DNA from: Punica granatum
Lineage: Eukaryota; Streptophyta; Magnoliopsida; Myrtales; Lythraceae
NCBI RefSeq assembly: GCF_007655135.1
Contig: NC_045133.1
Coordinates: 22,789,845-22,853,844 of the forward strand
Direction of reading: 5' to 3'
Length of the DNA stretch: 64,000 nucleotides
Positions 48,317 through 61,200 of this stretch are shown one piece after another. The notes under the pieces are model-generated. The model was not told the DNA's origin, searched no databases, and saw only the letters and a list, made by a program, of their open reading frames with translations. Position numbers and translations under genes: made by a program. Numbering within the stretch: position 1 is the first letter of the stretch; the number at the start of each line of letters is the position of its first letter.

Positions 48317-50550
48317 GGTTCAAACCAGTAATCATCAACCAAAACAATCAAATCAAATCAATCAAGATACATGATCGGTTTAAACCAGTGACTATCAAAG
48401 GGGAGCCGAGACATGCATAAAATTAGCAAAAAAGCAAGCCACAAAAGGTCGATTTTTGCAAGTGACAATTCAATCGATCAAACTAGAGCTACAACCTTTT
48501 GACATGGAGGGCGAGAATATTGTCGCAGGTAGGCGGAGAAGCCGTAGACGATAAGCCACCATCGAGGGTGAGAAGGAGATCCGAACAGTAAGATCGATGA
48601 TTTAGGGGATAATCGAGTCTGATGCCAGTCGGGCCGAGTTTCGTCGTGCCTATCAGTCGATCCTGGTCGAGTCAGTGGCTCCTCCACTAATCGAGAGAGC
48701 GACGGTCGGGCAGTAGAATCTGCCACCGTTCCAAAGCTCTGCCACCACAAAGAGCATATCGAGAAAAAAATTATATATATAAGCAATTCAGTGCTTGAAT
48801 ATAAATGCTATAATAGAAAGTTCAAGCCAAAAAAAATCTTTAATATAAAGATAATGCTTTGGTTATGGGAGGGGACACGTCGCGTTCTTATTAAAGAAAA
48901 TATACTATGTGTAATGGATATATCACGCGACATTGCGTTATCCATACAAAAAAAACTTATAATTATCAATAATAAATTTTTCTTTTTATTGTGATTTCTA
49001 AAAATTAATAAATATTGAAAATTTTTATTGACTTTTGATATTACTATATGATACACTTATTTTTATTGATAGTAAATTTTTCTTTTTACTAGGGTGTTCT
49101 ATTTCCACGGAGACCCCACGGTCCCCTCCTAGAATCCATGAGTAAAAATTTGCATTAATCCCAACACTAGTACTCTTGTAATCATGCTCTCTTCTTCTTC
49201 TTCTTCTTTTTTGTCCCTTTATTGTTTTCCTTTTAATAATTCCGAACCGGTGGAATGCATGAACATATATAAATGATAATCATGAATTTTATTTACCAAA
49301 AAAAACAAAGTTAATCATGAATTTTTCTAGTGAAAGATAAGGAAAAGAGGAATATTCAATCATATCAAGTGATTGGTAAGAGATAAAAATATCACCTTTC
49401 TAATAATGAAATCAAACAAAAAAGAGATCCACCGTCCACGTCTCGGCAGGCTCAAAGGCTTTGGGTCGATTTTGCTCCCTTTTATTATAAATGCTTCCAC
49501 CGCACGTCTGCTCGAAAATCGCCGGCCACCGCCGATTCCGCCGCCGACAGCCACCGAGGGGCATACAAAGATGTCCCTCTTTATACAATACATTTATAAC
49601 ATCTTATGATGTACCTTTATAACATAAAACTGAACAACCGTAATTTGTATAGAGAATTTACTTATGAGATAGCAAGAGGCATGAAAATCGCTTCGGCAAC
49701 AGTTTTTCAGATAAACATTACGTGCACTGCATGGATCTCTTTCTTAAACTCGTAGCTTCGCTAACGAATCAACCCAAATGTTCGTGTGAACAAAATGGTC
49801 CTTAATCAAGCTCATTCGCTTCCCACTTGATCTCGGTCAGTATTATCACAAATATCGATCGCATAACACAAGTCGTTTCCACCGTGAATCCAAGTTTTAT
49901 ACATTGCGTATGATTTTTGGTAATCCATTTCCTCTTAAACACTATAACTTCACTGCCCGATCAAGCATATGATCATATGAACAAACCTGTCCTCGGCCGA
50001 GTTCATTCCCTCTCCACCTCACCCCGGTTAGTATTAGTGCACATATCAGCCACATGAATCGCTCCCACCAGAGATCCGGGGTGGTCAAGAAGGGATAAAT
50101 CATGATATCAAAGCTCTTGGGGGACAAATTAGCACACTCGGGAAAAAGTTTAGCTCATTCTTTATTTGAGTAATTTATTTTATCCAACTCAATTCAACTC
50201 TATTTTTTACAAATTTAATAATACAGTCATTACTTTTTTATATTTTTATATAATTTAATAATAAATTTCATATTTACTTTTATAACTATATATACATAAT
50301 AAACTTTTAATAATAAATTTTTCCTATACTTTTATATCTATATATATATATATATATTTATATAAATATATTTATTAATCAAATTGAGTTAAATAGTAAC
50401 GCAAGATTAAGTAGCGAAGGGGAACGCGTCGTTCTTCCGGTTTAATTAAAGTCTCACTTTCATTACTTAACTAATTGGGCACAAATCAAACTGCTCCGAT
50501 CTCCTAATCATCGCCTCCGAAGCATTCATTCATTCCCCTCAGCTCACTAT
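48317..50550. other. Intergenic with a diverged direct duplication and an AT-rich repeat
   Basis: About 49745-49890 and 49935-50080 are diverged direct copies of each other (shared CTTAAAC..TA.CTTC, GATC..GTTAGTATTA-like words). 50171-50400 matches the T-rich repeat also seen near 26530 and 57300. No gene is supported. Confidence 0.5.

Positions 50551-50553
<3 letters not shown>

Positions 50554-50589
<36 letters not shown>
50554..50589 (+). repeat. (CT)n tract in the 5' leader region
   Basis: Uninterrupted CT dinucleotides about 230 bp above the start codon of the next gene. CT tracts of this kind are common near plant transcription starts. Confidence 0.85.
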
Positions 50590-50590
<1 letters not shown>

Positions 50591-50817
50591 AGATTGGAAG
50601 GCGAAGGACGAAGGAGCGAGAGGAGCTGTCGGGAGCTTCCGTTTCTGCTTCGATCTCTGCCGGAACCTGATCTGACGGCGCCGGGAAAGGAGGAGGAAGG
50701 GAGACAGGGCAATCTGGGAGCTCGACGAGGTTTGTCTTATTAATCGAACGGCTCCGTGTGGTGGAGAGTGTGTGGAGGCGGGAGGACATGGTATTATGAG
50801 GGTGGAGAGGACGAGGA

Positions 50818-53800
50818 ATGGCGAGGGATTGGGCGAATCAAGGCAGAGGGAAGCTGGGCTGCTCCTACAAGAGGACCACTCTCATCATCTGCGCCATCAA
50901 CATTGTCGTCGCTCTCTACGTTCTTCGCTCCCTGTACGGCTCTCTCTACCTCTACTCCAGTCGTGACTCCTATCATGGTAAGTAAGGATATGGATTTTCC
51001 CTTTCTATGGAGTAGTTGGAGTCCTCGATGTTGTTACGGTGAGAGCTTTAATGACGGTAAGCTTCTTCTTCTTCTTCTTCCACTCTGCAGCTGCTAAGTA
51101 TACGCCTGAACAGATTAGGAAAATGGAGGAGTCCGTACGGATTCGGAAAGCCGCTGAACCAGTTGAGCTAGTGAAACTGGTAAACCGCCATTTCGGATGA
51201 TTGATTTACTTTCTCTGGATAGAGTCTTATCGTGTTCTCCCGGAGATTTGTTCTCCTTGATGACTTCATTGTCGCCGGATTTCATCTCCGATTGGGTGGA
51301 AGTTATAGCATTCCGAGTTACTTTTCGCGATTGAATCTTGATGAAGGGTGTTTCTCTTTTGTTCTGGACAATAGGCAGAAAAGCTAAAGAAGCAATTACA
51401 CAGCGAGGAAACAGCTGAGGTGCCTCAGAGTTTAAAGCAGAAGATCAGTGATGAGATTCTGCAGCTCCTGAAAGGTCTAAATGGCAACTCAAACCTGACC
51501 CTGCAACGAGGTCAGTAGGTCTTTATTTAGTTCCGCGGTTATTTTTGGATAACATAGGCCAGAATTAGTATGTTGTACTTCAGCTTGATTTGCAAGGCGT
51601 TCCTTACTGACATCTAGAAAAACCTTGCCGTTGTCAGGAACCCTTGTGTTCTTTTTTATCACTCAAGGTTGGAACATAAACATAAACTTTGTCCGAGGAA
51701 CTTAAAAAAGGCAATTTCACAGCTAGTGAAACAGGGGATATGCAACAGGAGTTTTGTAACATATGGATATGCTTCCCATTTCGGAAGGATCTTCATCTCT
51801 GTCTGCTTATTTAAATTTAGTCCTGTTAAACAAATCCCACCAAATTCTTCTTTTAAATATGCAAATTCAACATGAAATATGACATCATTTGCTGACTTTG
51901 CCACATGTTGACATAGTAAAGCTAGAGCTCCACCACCTATACTGAGAAAAAAAAAAAGGAAGCCAAAACTGAGATATTTGTATTTATGTGTCCTTTTGCA
52001 TCTTGTTCCATGTTTGAACTAACCCTTGTCTTTGATTTCGTCCAAGGCCTAAGGCTAGCTTTATGCCATAGCTTTTAGTCTGATTATGTGATTCAGCAGC
52101 ATTCTGTGCTCGTTGATAGGCAGTGCTCCTGTGTAGTGGATGTTGGTGATCTACATTTATCTAAAGAGAGATTTGATAGTCCTACCGCCTTTTTATGAGT
52201 ATCCCCTCTTTGCTGCATAGAAAGCTGATGATGAAAGACATAAATATGCTTAAAGCAAATTATGTACCCCTAAGTTTCCATGTAGCTTACCTCTGATCCC
52301 TATATCGCACCAAATTCAATTCCTTTCTTTCACAATCAATCTGTTCTGTAACTTTTTTCTGACTTTAGGGGCAGAAAACCGACATATTTGGACCTTCAAA
52401 ACCCTGTATCCTCAGGTCAAACTGTCCTTATTTTTAGAGACGAAAATTCCTTCTAGGGCCTGATAAGAGTTTAAATCTTCATTTACCCAGAATAAAGGGG
52501 GAAATTTGAATTTCACTCCGTAGATTTATTCTATGAGCTTGGTAAAATCTCTTGTTCTGTGCTCCTTTTTCAGTGAGTATTTCCATATGTTCTTCTAGAC
52601 TGAAATTTCCACGACGAATCTTAGGAGCTTTTACAATTGAAGAAATCGAACTTATAGGAAGAGAGGCAGATAGATATTCATGATGGATGGATCAGTTTTC
52701 TTCGTATGTTAGCTGGGGAGAAAACTGGCGTATGGGAAGAACTTGTATAAAATAATTTAAATTCTCCACATTACACACTCAAGAACATTATTAGCAAGAT
52801 ATAGCAATTTTATGATGAGGAGGTGGAGTAGCTTATATCATGAAATAATGCATGAAAAGAAGGTTGCTATATGTTTGTTCAAACTGGATTGCAATCTGCA
52901 ATGCATATACTTAGGGTATTATTCAATTTTGTGCAAATTGAATTGTTTTATTAAAATGTGCATTTTATGCAGTACCTTTGCTGAGGAATATTTGCTGGTG
53001 TCTCATATTTCTAGTAATCATTCCAAATGGTTGGTTACGAATTATTTTTCTTTCTATAAGTGAAAGCCTCCATTGAAATGACTCTTTCTCATCTAGTAAA
53101 TTTGAACTCACGATTCTTGGCTTTATAGAACATTTCCCTGCTTTCACTTTATTCAGATTTTTACATCTAGTGTCTAGCTTATCTTGTTTTCAGTTGCTTC
53201 ATTTGGTCCTTCCATTACAGTTAACTTAGATTTTTGAAAAATGAAAATTATTACTTATCAAATAGTGATATGAGCAGGACCTTCTCTGTTTATATTACGA
53301 CTCATGGTCTTTCTTGCTTCCCTCAATTTGATATGACTTACCTTGCTAGGAGACAGAATCCTATCTGAAAGCAATTGAATCCTTCACAGCCACGAGGATG
53401 CTCTGCATACTTCCTGATATCCCCATGCAAATGTTTCTCTACCCCTGTTTCGGGACTATCACATCATGTCTCTGCAGTTCGTGTTGAGACGGTCCTGCTA
53501 TTGGCCTATTAGAGCTTGCAAATAGGGTGAATTACTGGAATGACTATAACATAGCAATAGTCCCTCAGAAAATTCAATTAATTGGTGATTGAAAAAAAGT
53601 AACTGCTGACCATCAGACTGGTATAGGGTCATCTTTTTCTTATTATAATTCATTCTGCTGTATATTCATCAATAGCTTGTCTTTGCCAGTTGAGATTGTG
53701 GAACATTGAACTTTAAATATGTTTTCCATGATCAAGTGATTAGTGTTTATGTATCTGATGAAGCTGCTGGAGTGAATTTGTTTTTCTGTGCAAATAAATC

Positions 53801-55346
53801 TTGGTACTTAAAAACTTTTAATTGTAAAGCCATGTGTGAAATCTTGTACAATATTCGCTATCCTTCTCATGTTTTTGCGAATCCTCTCTAATGGGTTTTC
53901 AATTTCAATGCTAAACAGAAGTGGTTGAAAGCTGGCGCAAGGGAAAATTACAAGAGGCCAAACAGCTCGTCTCTGGAATCACGACAGTCAATTCAACTTT
54001 TCTGCCAGAGGAAGCTGGTACAGTATTCTCACAGAATATTTTCATTCCTAAGATTGTGATGCTCTATCGAACTCAATTATACCATGATGTATTCTTCCAC
54101 TCCTTTTTAGAGCTTTCCATGAAAATTGTTGCAGGATTGCTAACAAAGGCCTTGGGCCCTAAATGGGAAGTCCTCTCTGAAGAGATTGGTCTATGGATAC
54201 CAATTGCAGTCATCCACATGGAACACAATGATAGACCTGAGGGTGAAGAAGAGATTGGTAAAGCATTACTTTTTCCAATATATTATGTAGTAAGCTGCCC
54301 CTTATTTATATTCTTGTCTCTTTTTCCTCTCCTACTTTCCTGTCTTCATGAATGAAAGTTGAGGCTAGTTTGGATTCGCCCTGCTAGTTTTATTGCTTTT
54401 GCAGAATATCCCGCTTTAAGTAACTTATCTCAAGGTGCTCCTGAGGTCTTTGAAATTTTCACAATTTGCCCCATAAAGTGAAGCTTTAACGTAAATAGGC
54501 GAATGCTTCTCTCGTTGCCATTTCTCTCCATCTTTGTCCGTCATTTGCAATAAAGTCGTATAGTATTAGTTTCGAGGCTCGTAAAACTTGAATTTTCATT
54601 GAGTGCCTATCATGTATTTTACAATTTCTGTTTCCAGAGGAAGAAGTTCTGCCTGGAAGACCGCTGCCTCCAGAATGCAATGCTGAGCTTCACACGGATT
54701 ATGATGGTGCCGCTGTTAGGTGGGGCCTGACCCATCCCAAGGAAAGTGCAGCTGATTGCTGCCAGGCTTGTTTGGATCAGGCCAAGCTTGCCAAACCAGG
54801 CCAGATGAAGTGTAACATATGGGTTTATTGCCCGTCTGAGACTGGTTGCTACTCTCCTGACATTTATGAGCACAAACAACAGGAGTGCTGGCTTAAATAT
54901 GTAAGCTTTCTTTTTTCTCTATGTACGAGTTACTTAGTTATGTTTAATTCCCTTAGAATCAAAAGGAGGTAGCTCCTGATGGAAATTAATAGATCAAATC
55001 TTTAAGTTCTTGTAAGCTGGCCAGTGAATTATTGGTGACCTTAACTGATCCTTCAGATATCTTTCTGCCCTATCTTCTCCCTTCCCTTTCTCCATGAACT
55101 ACCAGTTTTAACCGGTTTTTAGGCTCTTCGTTTTGTTATGTCGCAGAGGCCCTAATTCGTTATGTTTAGCCTCCTCTTAATCGAATGGATGCTCAAAAGT
55201 TTGCTGCTCTCTTTTCTGCTTCTTGTGAAATGCAGGCAGAGCACCCTAAACAGAACTTCAACGACAAATACTCGGAGGAGTACAGAAACGCTCACCCGAC
55301 TGCTCCATTGGTAGTCCCATGGGTTGCTGGCGTTGTTAAAGTATGA
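50818..55346 (+). CDS. Single-pass membrane protein with Cys-rich PAN/Apple-like C-terminal domain, 7 exons
   Basis: Exons by frame and splice sites: 50818-50977, 51091-51179, 51375-51510, 53919-54017, 54135-54257, 54638-54900, 55236-55346 (stop TGA), 326 residues. All introns are GT..AG and phases agree. A basic N-terminus is followed by a membrane segment (TTLIICAINIVVALYVL, about residues 20-36), suggesting a type II protein with its bulk in the secretory lumen. A helical region (PEQIRKMEESVRIRKAAEPV onward) follows. The C-terminal part has DCCQACLDQAK, MKCNIWVYCPS, GCYSPDIYEHK and QECWLKY, a cysteine pattern like PAN/Apple domains, which bind carbohydrate or protein. It ends VVPWVAGVVKV. 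I know of uncharacterised plant and algal proteins of this form but no assigned function. No defect seen. Confidence 0.8.
51511..53918 (+). other. Large intron 3 of the membrane-protein gene
   Basis: 2.4-kb intron, AT-rich, with only short chance open frames. I see no inserted element with clear ends. Confidence 0.6.
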
Positions 55347-55721
55347 TCATAAGATGATTAGCCCAACCAATGATACATTGGAATCCAAAGCAGTGCCTAT
55401 GAACTTTCTGCTTCCGCTAACCGCTCACTTGTGCGAGGCTATGCCGTGTTGTGTAACTACTGGTGCAAAGGTATTGGAAGTGGCAGGTGTGTCCGGGTCA
55501 AAGAAGCATGTTCTCTAGATTTATTCATTACATCACGAAATTTTTTTTGTATAACACGGAGGTTTTGGTGGTCTCTTTCTTGGGCTTCCGATATTATATA
55601 CATTAAGCTCAAGAAGTCAGAGGCGTCCAAGTAGTCACTCCAATTTCGATACGTTGGAGATGCAAAGAAAAGATTTCTGGAACTGGGAACTCATCACATA
55701 TTGGACATGCTCTAATATTTT

Positions 55722-55767
<46 letters not shown>
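55722..55767. repeat. (CT)n microsatellite
   Basis: Twenty-odd uninterrupted CT units, seen directly. Confidence 0.9.
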
Positions 55768-55771
<4 letters not shown>

Positions 55772-55977
55772 TCTAATTATCTTGTACATTGATGGATATA
55801 ATGTAGTTGCTGCTGCCTGCAGTTTTGAGGGCGACGTTCGAGTTCGAGTATCTCTTCCCAGAATGGGATATTGGTTGATGACAAACAGATGTCCATAGTA
55901 ATCAACTTATCGTGTATGATGGAGATATAGAACTTCCCTCTTTGCGTTTAATTGCACTCATTGGAGAGGATGTTTGG

Positions 55978-56120
55978 AGGATCCAATTCAAGAATAGTGT
56001 TCTTTTTTTTTCTTTTTTCCTGATAAGGGTGTTGAAATGCATTTCGCAGGATCCAATTCAAGAATAGTGCTCTTTCTTTTCTTTTTTTCTGATAAGCATG
56101 TTGAAATGCATTTGGCGTGG
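55978..56120. repeat. ~71-bp tandem duplication
   Basis: The phrase starting GGATCCAATTCAAGAATAG at 55978 recurs at 56049. Both run through a T/C-rich stretch into CTGATAAG and GTTGAAATGCATTT. Confidence 0.85.
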
Positions 56121-56426
56121 ATGCGGATTGGCCCTCGCGAGCATCTTCACACCAATAGAACTTCGAAATGTGCCAAGAGAACAAAGAAGCGGGATACAAT
56201 CCGAACGCGATGTGAAGCTACAACCTTCGTTTTCGATCTGCATATTGCTGGATACCACCAATAACCAGTGTGCATAACATTCTCTTGTACCAATATCATG
56301 TTCTACAAAATTAAGCCTTTTCGAACATCAGGAAGTCGATGTCCTTGACCTGTTATGATTTTTATGATATGAAGTTTCACGTGAATATAGGGGGAAACGG
56401 AGTGTCTGATAGCAACATTTGCTGTG

Positions 56427-56612
56427 TTTTTTTTTTTGGACACGCGCCGATATCTATAAATTCGACTGGTCCGACTTATTAATTTGAATTCGATTAGCCT
56501 AATAAGAGGACAAAACTCTCCAAATCATAGATTTTCTAAATCCATAAATCATAAGACTCGAATTTTAAATAGTACTCAAGGAGAATAACCGAATAACCGC
56601 CTAGCCGCTTGT
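56427..56612 (-). mobile_element. Probable SINE, minus orientation, degenerate
   Basis: A T-run at 56427-56437 would be the tail of a minus-strand insertion. The reverse complement has AATTCGAGTCTTATG (B-box-like), then TTATTAGGCTAATCG.. and GATATCGGCGCGTG before the A-run. This is the same layout as the SINE at 10396. I could not find a target duplication. Confidence 0.45.
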
Positions 56613-57299
56613 AGTAATTCATATCGGTATAGCAACATATGCTTCTGATGAGCTGCTTCTTTCAGGTCATCAAACAAAATACATATATATCTATAGTCTA
56701 TATCTATATCTATATAGGTAATTAAAATCAATTCCTAAAACTCATGCGGTGAGAGGCCTGAATGAGAGCTTTCCACGTAAGAATTTTAAGCGTTTTTCCT
56801 AGCAGTATTTATTTGTTCGTTTGGATTCCCTACGTTAATGAATTCCTTTGTCTATGATATTAATTCCTTCAATGTAGATTATGACGCAAATGCAATGCAA
56901 TACAATCTTTCTTGGACATTGATCGGATATTCATTTGCTCTTATTTAAATTTTTGGTGTTCATAAAAATAATCCATTAACTTAATCCAAGTGTATAGAGA
57001 GTGAGTTTTATTACTAAAAATATTATTTATATTACATATCATTGGACTCATATCTAAAACTTGAAGAGTAAGTTCTATTTAGTAAAAATCATAAGTATTG
57101 AAAAGAAAAAGAAAATAAAAAAAATTATAATATATAAAAGATGAATCGTGAAATGTGGAGTTTCATTTGATGACCTTCGACACCATATACTTTCACGGAA
57201 TTCTTGATTATTTTAATATAAGTGAAATGATGGCAACTTAATTATTACATGAAAAATGATGAATAACTTTTAATATTATCGAGAAGATCGGATGTGTTT

Positions 57300-57595
57300 G
57301 TTTTTTAAAATTTTTTTAACTCAATTCAACTCCACTTATTTTCAATTCAACATCACAATCATTACTTTTTTATTTTTAAAATTTTTTAACCATTCAATTC
57401 AATTTTTAATATTAAATTATCTCAACTATTCATTACTTTTTCACAATTCAACAACACAATCATTACTTAATCATTACTTTCTCTCAATTATTTATTACTT
57501 TTTCACACTTTTACTCATAATTTAACAATACAATCATTACAAACCAATTAAAACCAAAACTTAACTCAATCCAACTCTAAATCCAAACGCACTCG
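57300..57595. repeat. AT-rich MITE-like repeat (related to 26530 and 50171)
   Basis: Contains repeated CAATTCAAC and ACAATCATTACTTTTT words. Possible inverted ends are GTGTTTG at the left and CCAAACGCAC at the right. Boundaries are uncertain. Confidence 0.5.
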
Positions 57596-57817
57596 AAGTA
57601 TTTTAGAATTTCTCAATAAAAGGAGAAAAATGCAAGGGAAAAGTACTAATTAACTTTTAAAAATTAATTCTTATATATTCTTTTTTCTTTTCCTAAATAT
57701 TTCGGCCTAGCCTCATGGAACATCAACATATATTGAAATCAAAGTTGACATAAGAATAAGAACTAGAAATAGAAAAAGAAAAAGAAAGAGGAGAAGAAAG
57801 CATATTACTATTTTATA

Positions 57818-58866
57818 GGAAAAATGATACTAGTGATCCTAAAAGTTTGCCATTTTTTAACATTGAATCTTAAAAGTTTCATTTCGGGGAAATCTAAGTC
57901 CTAAAATATTTGGAAAAGTGTCTGCAGCGGTCCTTTCCGTCACACCTCTTCACGGATCTGCCAGTGTGGAGTTAATGGCGTTAGGTGCATACAGGTGGCC
58001 GTTAAATTGCTGACGTGGCACGTCAGGAGTGAAAGACCCGATTTTCAAGACTCGGCTTGAAATTTCAACCCGATTTCAAGACTCGGCTTGAAATTTCAAC
58101 CCGATTTTCAAGACATGCAAGCAAGCTTCTGCAGCCAAACTTTTTTTTCTTTATCCCCAGGAACAACCAGCCCAACGAAGGTTGAAGTTAAGAGTACAGT
58201 GGGGGTATCTCCGAAAGAAAATCCTCTCACCAACGCATGAGCGGAAAGAGCTCACCGAAGGCTGTATCTCCGAAAGACTCCTCCCATCCTTCAATAGCTG
58301 CTGTGATGGTCCCAGTAGGGTGCTATAATGGTCTGTTGATGATCCTGTGGTCATCCACTGTCAGGGCCCTTTCCCACAGCTGCTGCTTCGTCGTCCGCTC
58401 TTGCTCTGAAGCCCGGCCCCGAGCAAAGGCAACCGAAATATTATCAATAAGAGATATTATCGCAAAGCTCGTGATCGATGGTTTGCAGGAGCGGCGTTGT
58501 GTTGCGTGAAGGAGAGGAGCAGTGCTAAGGTTTTGGGCATGGGGAGGGAGTCGGGTGAAGAAGGAGACATCCGGACTCAAATCGACCCGATTTTGGGAGG
58601 GAGCTTTCGGGTTTCACGAGCCGGGTTGAAAAATCGGGTCTTCCACTCGAGTTCACTCCCGACGTGCCACGTCAGCAATTTAATGGCCACTTGTACGCAT
58701 TTAACGTTGTTAACTCCATGCTGGTAGCTCCATGAAAAGGTGTGACAGAAATTACCACCGCTGACACTTTTCTAACAGATTTAGAACTTGATTTCTCAAT
58801 ATGAAACTTTTAACATTCAATGTCAAAAAATGGTAAATTTTTAAAATTACTAGTATTATTTTCCTC
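57818..58866. mobile_element. Mutator-like non-autonomous element, 1.05 kb
   Basis: Inverted arms of roughly 200 bp: left GGAAAAATGATACTAGTGAT.., right inverse GGAAAATAATACTAGTAATT.. Both arms reach GACGTGGCACGTC near the core. The flanks TATTTTATA (57809-57817) and TAATTTATA (58867-58875) match at 8 of 9. The core (about 58025-58640) is GC-richer, with open frames on both strands and a phrase (AAGACTCGGCTTGAAATTTC) present twice at its left edge. It may hold captured host sequence, not identified. Confidence 0.8.
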
Positions 58867-58875
58867 TAATTTATA

Positions 58876-61200
58876 TATAGGTTAATTGACTTCAATGACG
58901 ATAAGCCTACTTATAAAAAAAAATGATGATAGCCCTCCATTTGTGGGACGGGGGTCTACTCTTTTACGTAACCATTCCCTCGGCTCGTGATTGAACGTCT
59001 ATTCATGTCTTCGCCATTAATATATAGTATATACATATACTTAAGTAATTATCAGAAAATAATAGGCATTTATATTTGAAATTGAGTCTTCCAATTAGTA
59101 AGGGTTAGGATACCGAGAAGGCAAAGCATTAACTACATACAAAAAAAAAAAGAATTAATCTTATACGCACGTACATAATTTTTTTGGTGAAATATGCATG
59201 TACATAATTAATAAATTAATTAAGAGAGAGCAAATTAATATCCATATCAGTACACAAGCTTTCTCATACGCAACTAACCAATATTTTTTCCTTAACACAT
59301 CAAAACGGATCCAAGGGACGTGAAAATTGTACTTGAATGAATAAAAAAGAGAAGAACTCAGGATTCCTCTATCCCTTTCTCTCATTCTCAATGTCTCTAT
59401 TGTTACAATCTATAATCTATTTTGTGGTTTTCTCTACGTATTTATATAAATTTTTGCTCTTCATTAATTGTTGTTGGGTTCCTCATTTTGGTATTTCTCA
59501 TTATGTGTATGAGTCTTTTATGACATAATAGTTTGAACTGACTTTAAATCGCTAATAAAAGAATGAGTTCTATTTTGTTTATCTTTCTGAATCTTTTGAT
59601 TGATTGAATAAAATGAAGGTCTAAAATATTCTCCTACACAAGGGTCTCCTGCGAGAAGAACGTGACGAGAGGAGCATAAGCGGCATGGCGACCGAGGATT
59701 AGAACCGCGTAGAAAATCAACAGCAGTAAAAGAGAGCAGGGATTTGCTATACAATCTGGAGGATGCGAATAGGTCCAGGAGTTTAGAAAGCAGAACATAC
59801 CCGAGATTATGGCCTAGGGAGATCGAGAAGCAACCGGACGCGAAGCTAAATAATTCTATTACCGGTGATGAAATAAAGAAATCGCTCGATAGATAGTTGA
59901 TGGAGTGTTCAAGGGAGAAGAAAAATAGGACGAAAAAGATTATCGTAAGTATCATATTCCATTTTTCCGGTATGACCGAATGGTTATAAACATAGTATAC
60001 ATTACATACCATTATGAGAAATCCTTATAAAAATAAATAGAAGACTCCTATAAAGGAGCATACTTTAATATTCTCTGTATACATTTTTGCAAATTCAATT
60101 TACAAATAATCAAACGGAAAATTATACTTTTAATTCCAAGATTTTCTATTAATATTTTCTTTTGTTCAATTTTCGTCCTTTTCTTTCTTTTCTTTTTTTA
60201 TCCTTTACCTTCAATAGCTTTTTCGTTTGCATTCTTTAGTAATTTTTTTATGTTAACTGTGTTGAGTTGTAATACTTTAGCAGTCCATATCAGAAAATAA
60301 CCTATTAATGCCATGTGAAAATTTGATAATTGTCTTGAATCTAACCGAATCGATTTGTCTCTTCTCCTTTCGCGTAAGCACTAGCAAAATCACACCAAAC
60401 TGTGGCAGGGCTTCTCCACTTCTCCTGCTTTGCCTCTTTCTCCTTTGTCTATTACTTGGTTCAATATTTTTTTGTTAGTCTCCATCTCTTTGTTTCTTCT
60501 TACCTCTCTCGATTTTTGCCTTTTAAACTCTAAAGTCAGTTAGACGAATTCAAGCAAATTAGGATTGTAATTTGGGGCAAAGTTATGGGTTTTTCGTGGC
60601 TGCGACAATATTGTTGATTGTTGATTCAATCATTCTACTAATTACACAGCAGATTATTCAATTGAATATGAAAGTTGCTTTTCAACCAAAGCTTTGCAAG
60701 AAAGAACAATGCTCAGATCTCCCATAATTGGAGGAGTCTAAAATCTTTTATTTTGCTATATGTTTTATTAGTTTTGGTTAATTGATGTTTGAGATGTGAG
60801 ATGGTTGTTGAGCTGTAAATGCCACCAAATGAACACTTGGATAAGGTAATAATGCCTTTGTAAATATATGTGTTGACGATTAATGAAAATTACCTCTATC
60901 CCAAACTTTTCAATATAATACATTGAAGAATTTTCCTCGAGAAATTTGTTCTTTTTTATTTCATTTTTCTTGAGAACATCGTTTTTTATTTCGTTTTTCT
61001 TTTCACTCAACATATTTGACAGAAAATGTTACAAAAGGACAAAAATAGAAAAATTCTCAAATGTATTAAAATTTGAGAATGTGCTGCGTGTTGCGGGGTC
61101 ATATGACTAGTTCAACAATAATTTACAAATAAATGAATGAATGGAAGAGGAGACGGGAATTGCTGCTTGCCAACGAACTCGTGCACTGGGGCACATATGT
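58876..61200. other. Intergenic, no supported gene
   Basis: Mostly AT-rich. 59620-60010 stands out as less AT-rich, and its minus strand is open for 164 codons (59518-60012), but I recognise no family and the plus strand is open in parts too. Confidence 0.45.

Larger units (their letters stand above)
55347..56425. other. 3' flank of the membrane-protein gene
   Basis: Probably includes its 3' UTR. A (CT)n tract lies at 55722-55767. Two near-identical ~70-bp copies of GGATCCAATTCAAGAATAGTG.. begin at 55978 and 56049, a recent local tandem duplication. Confidence 0.55.
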
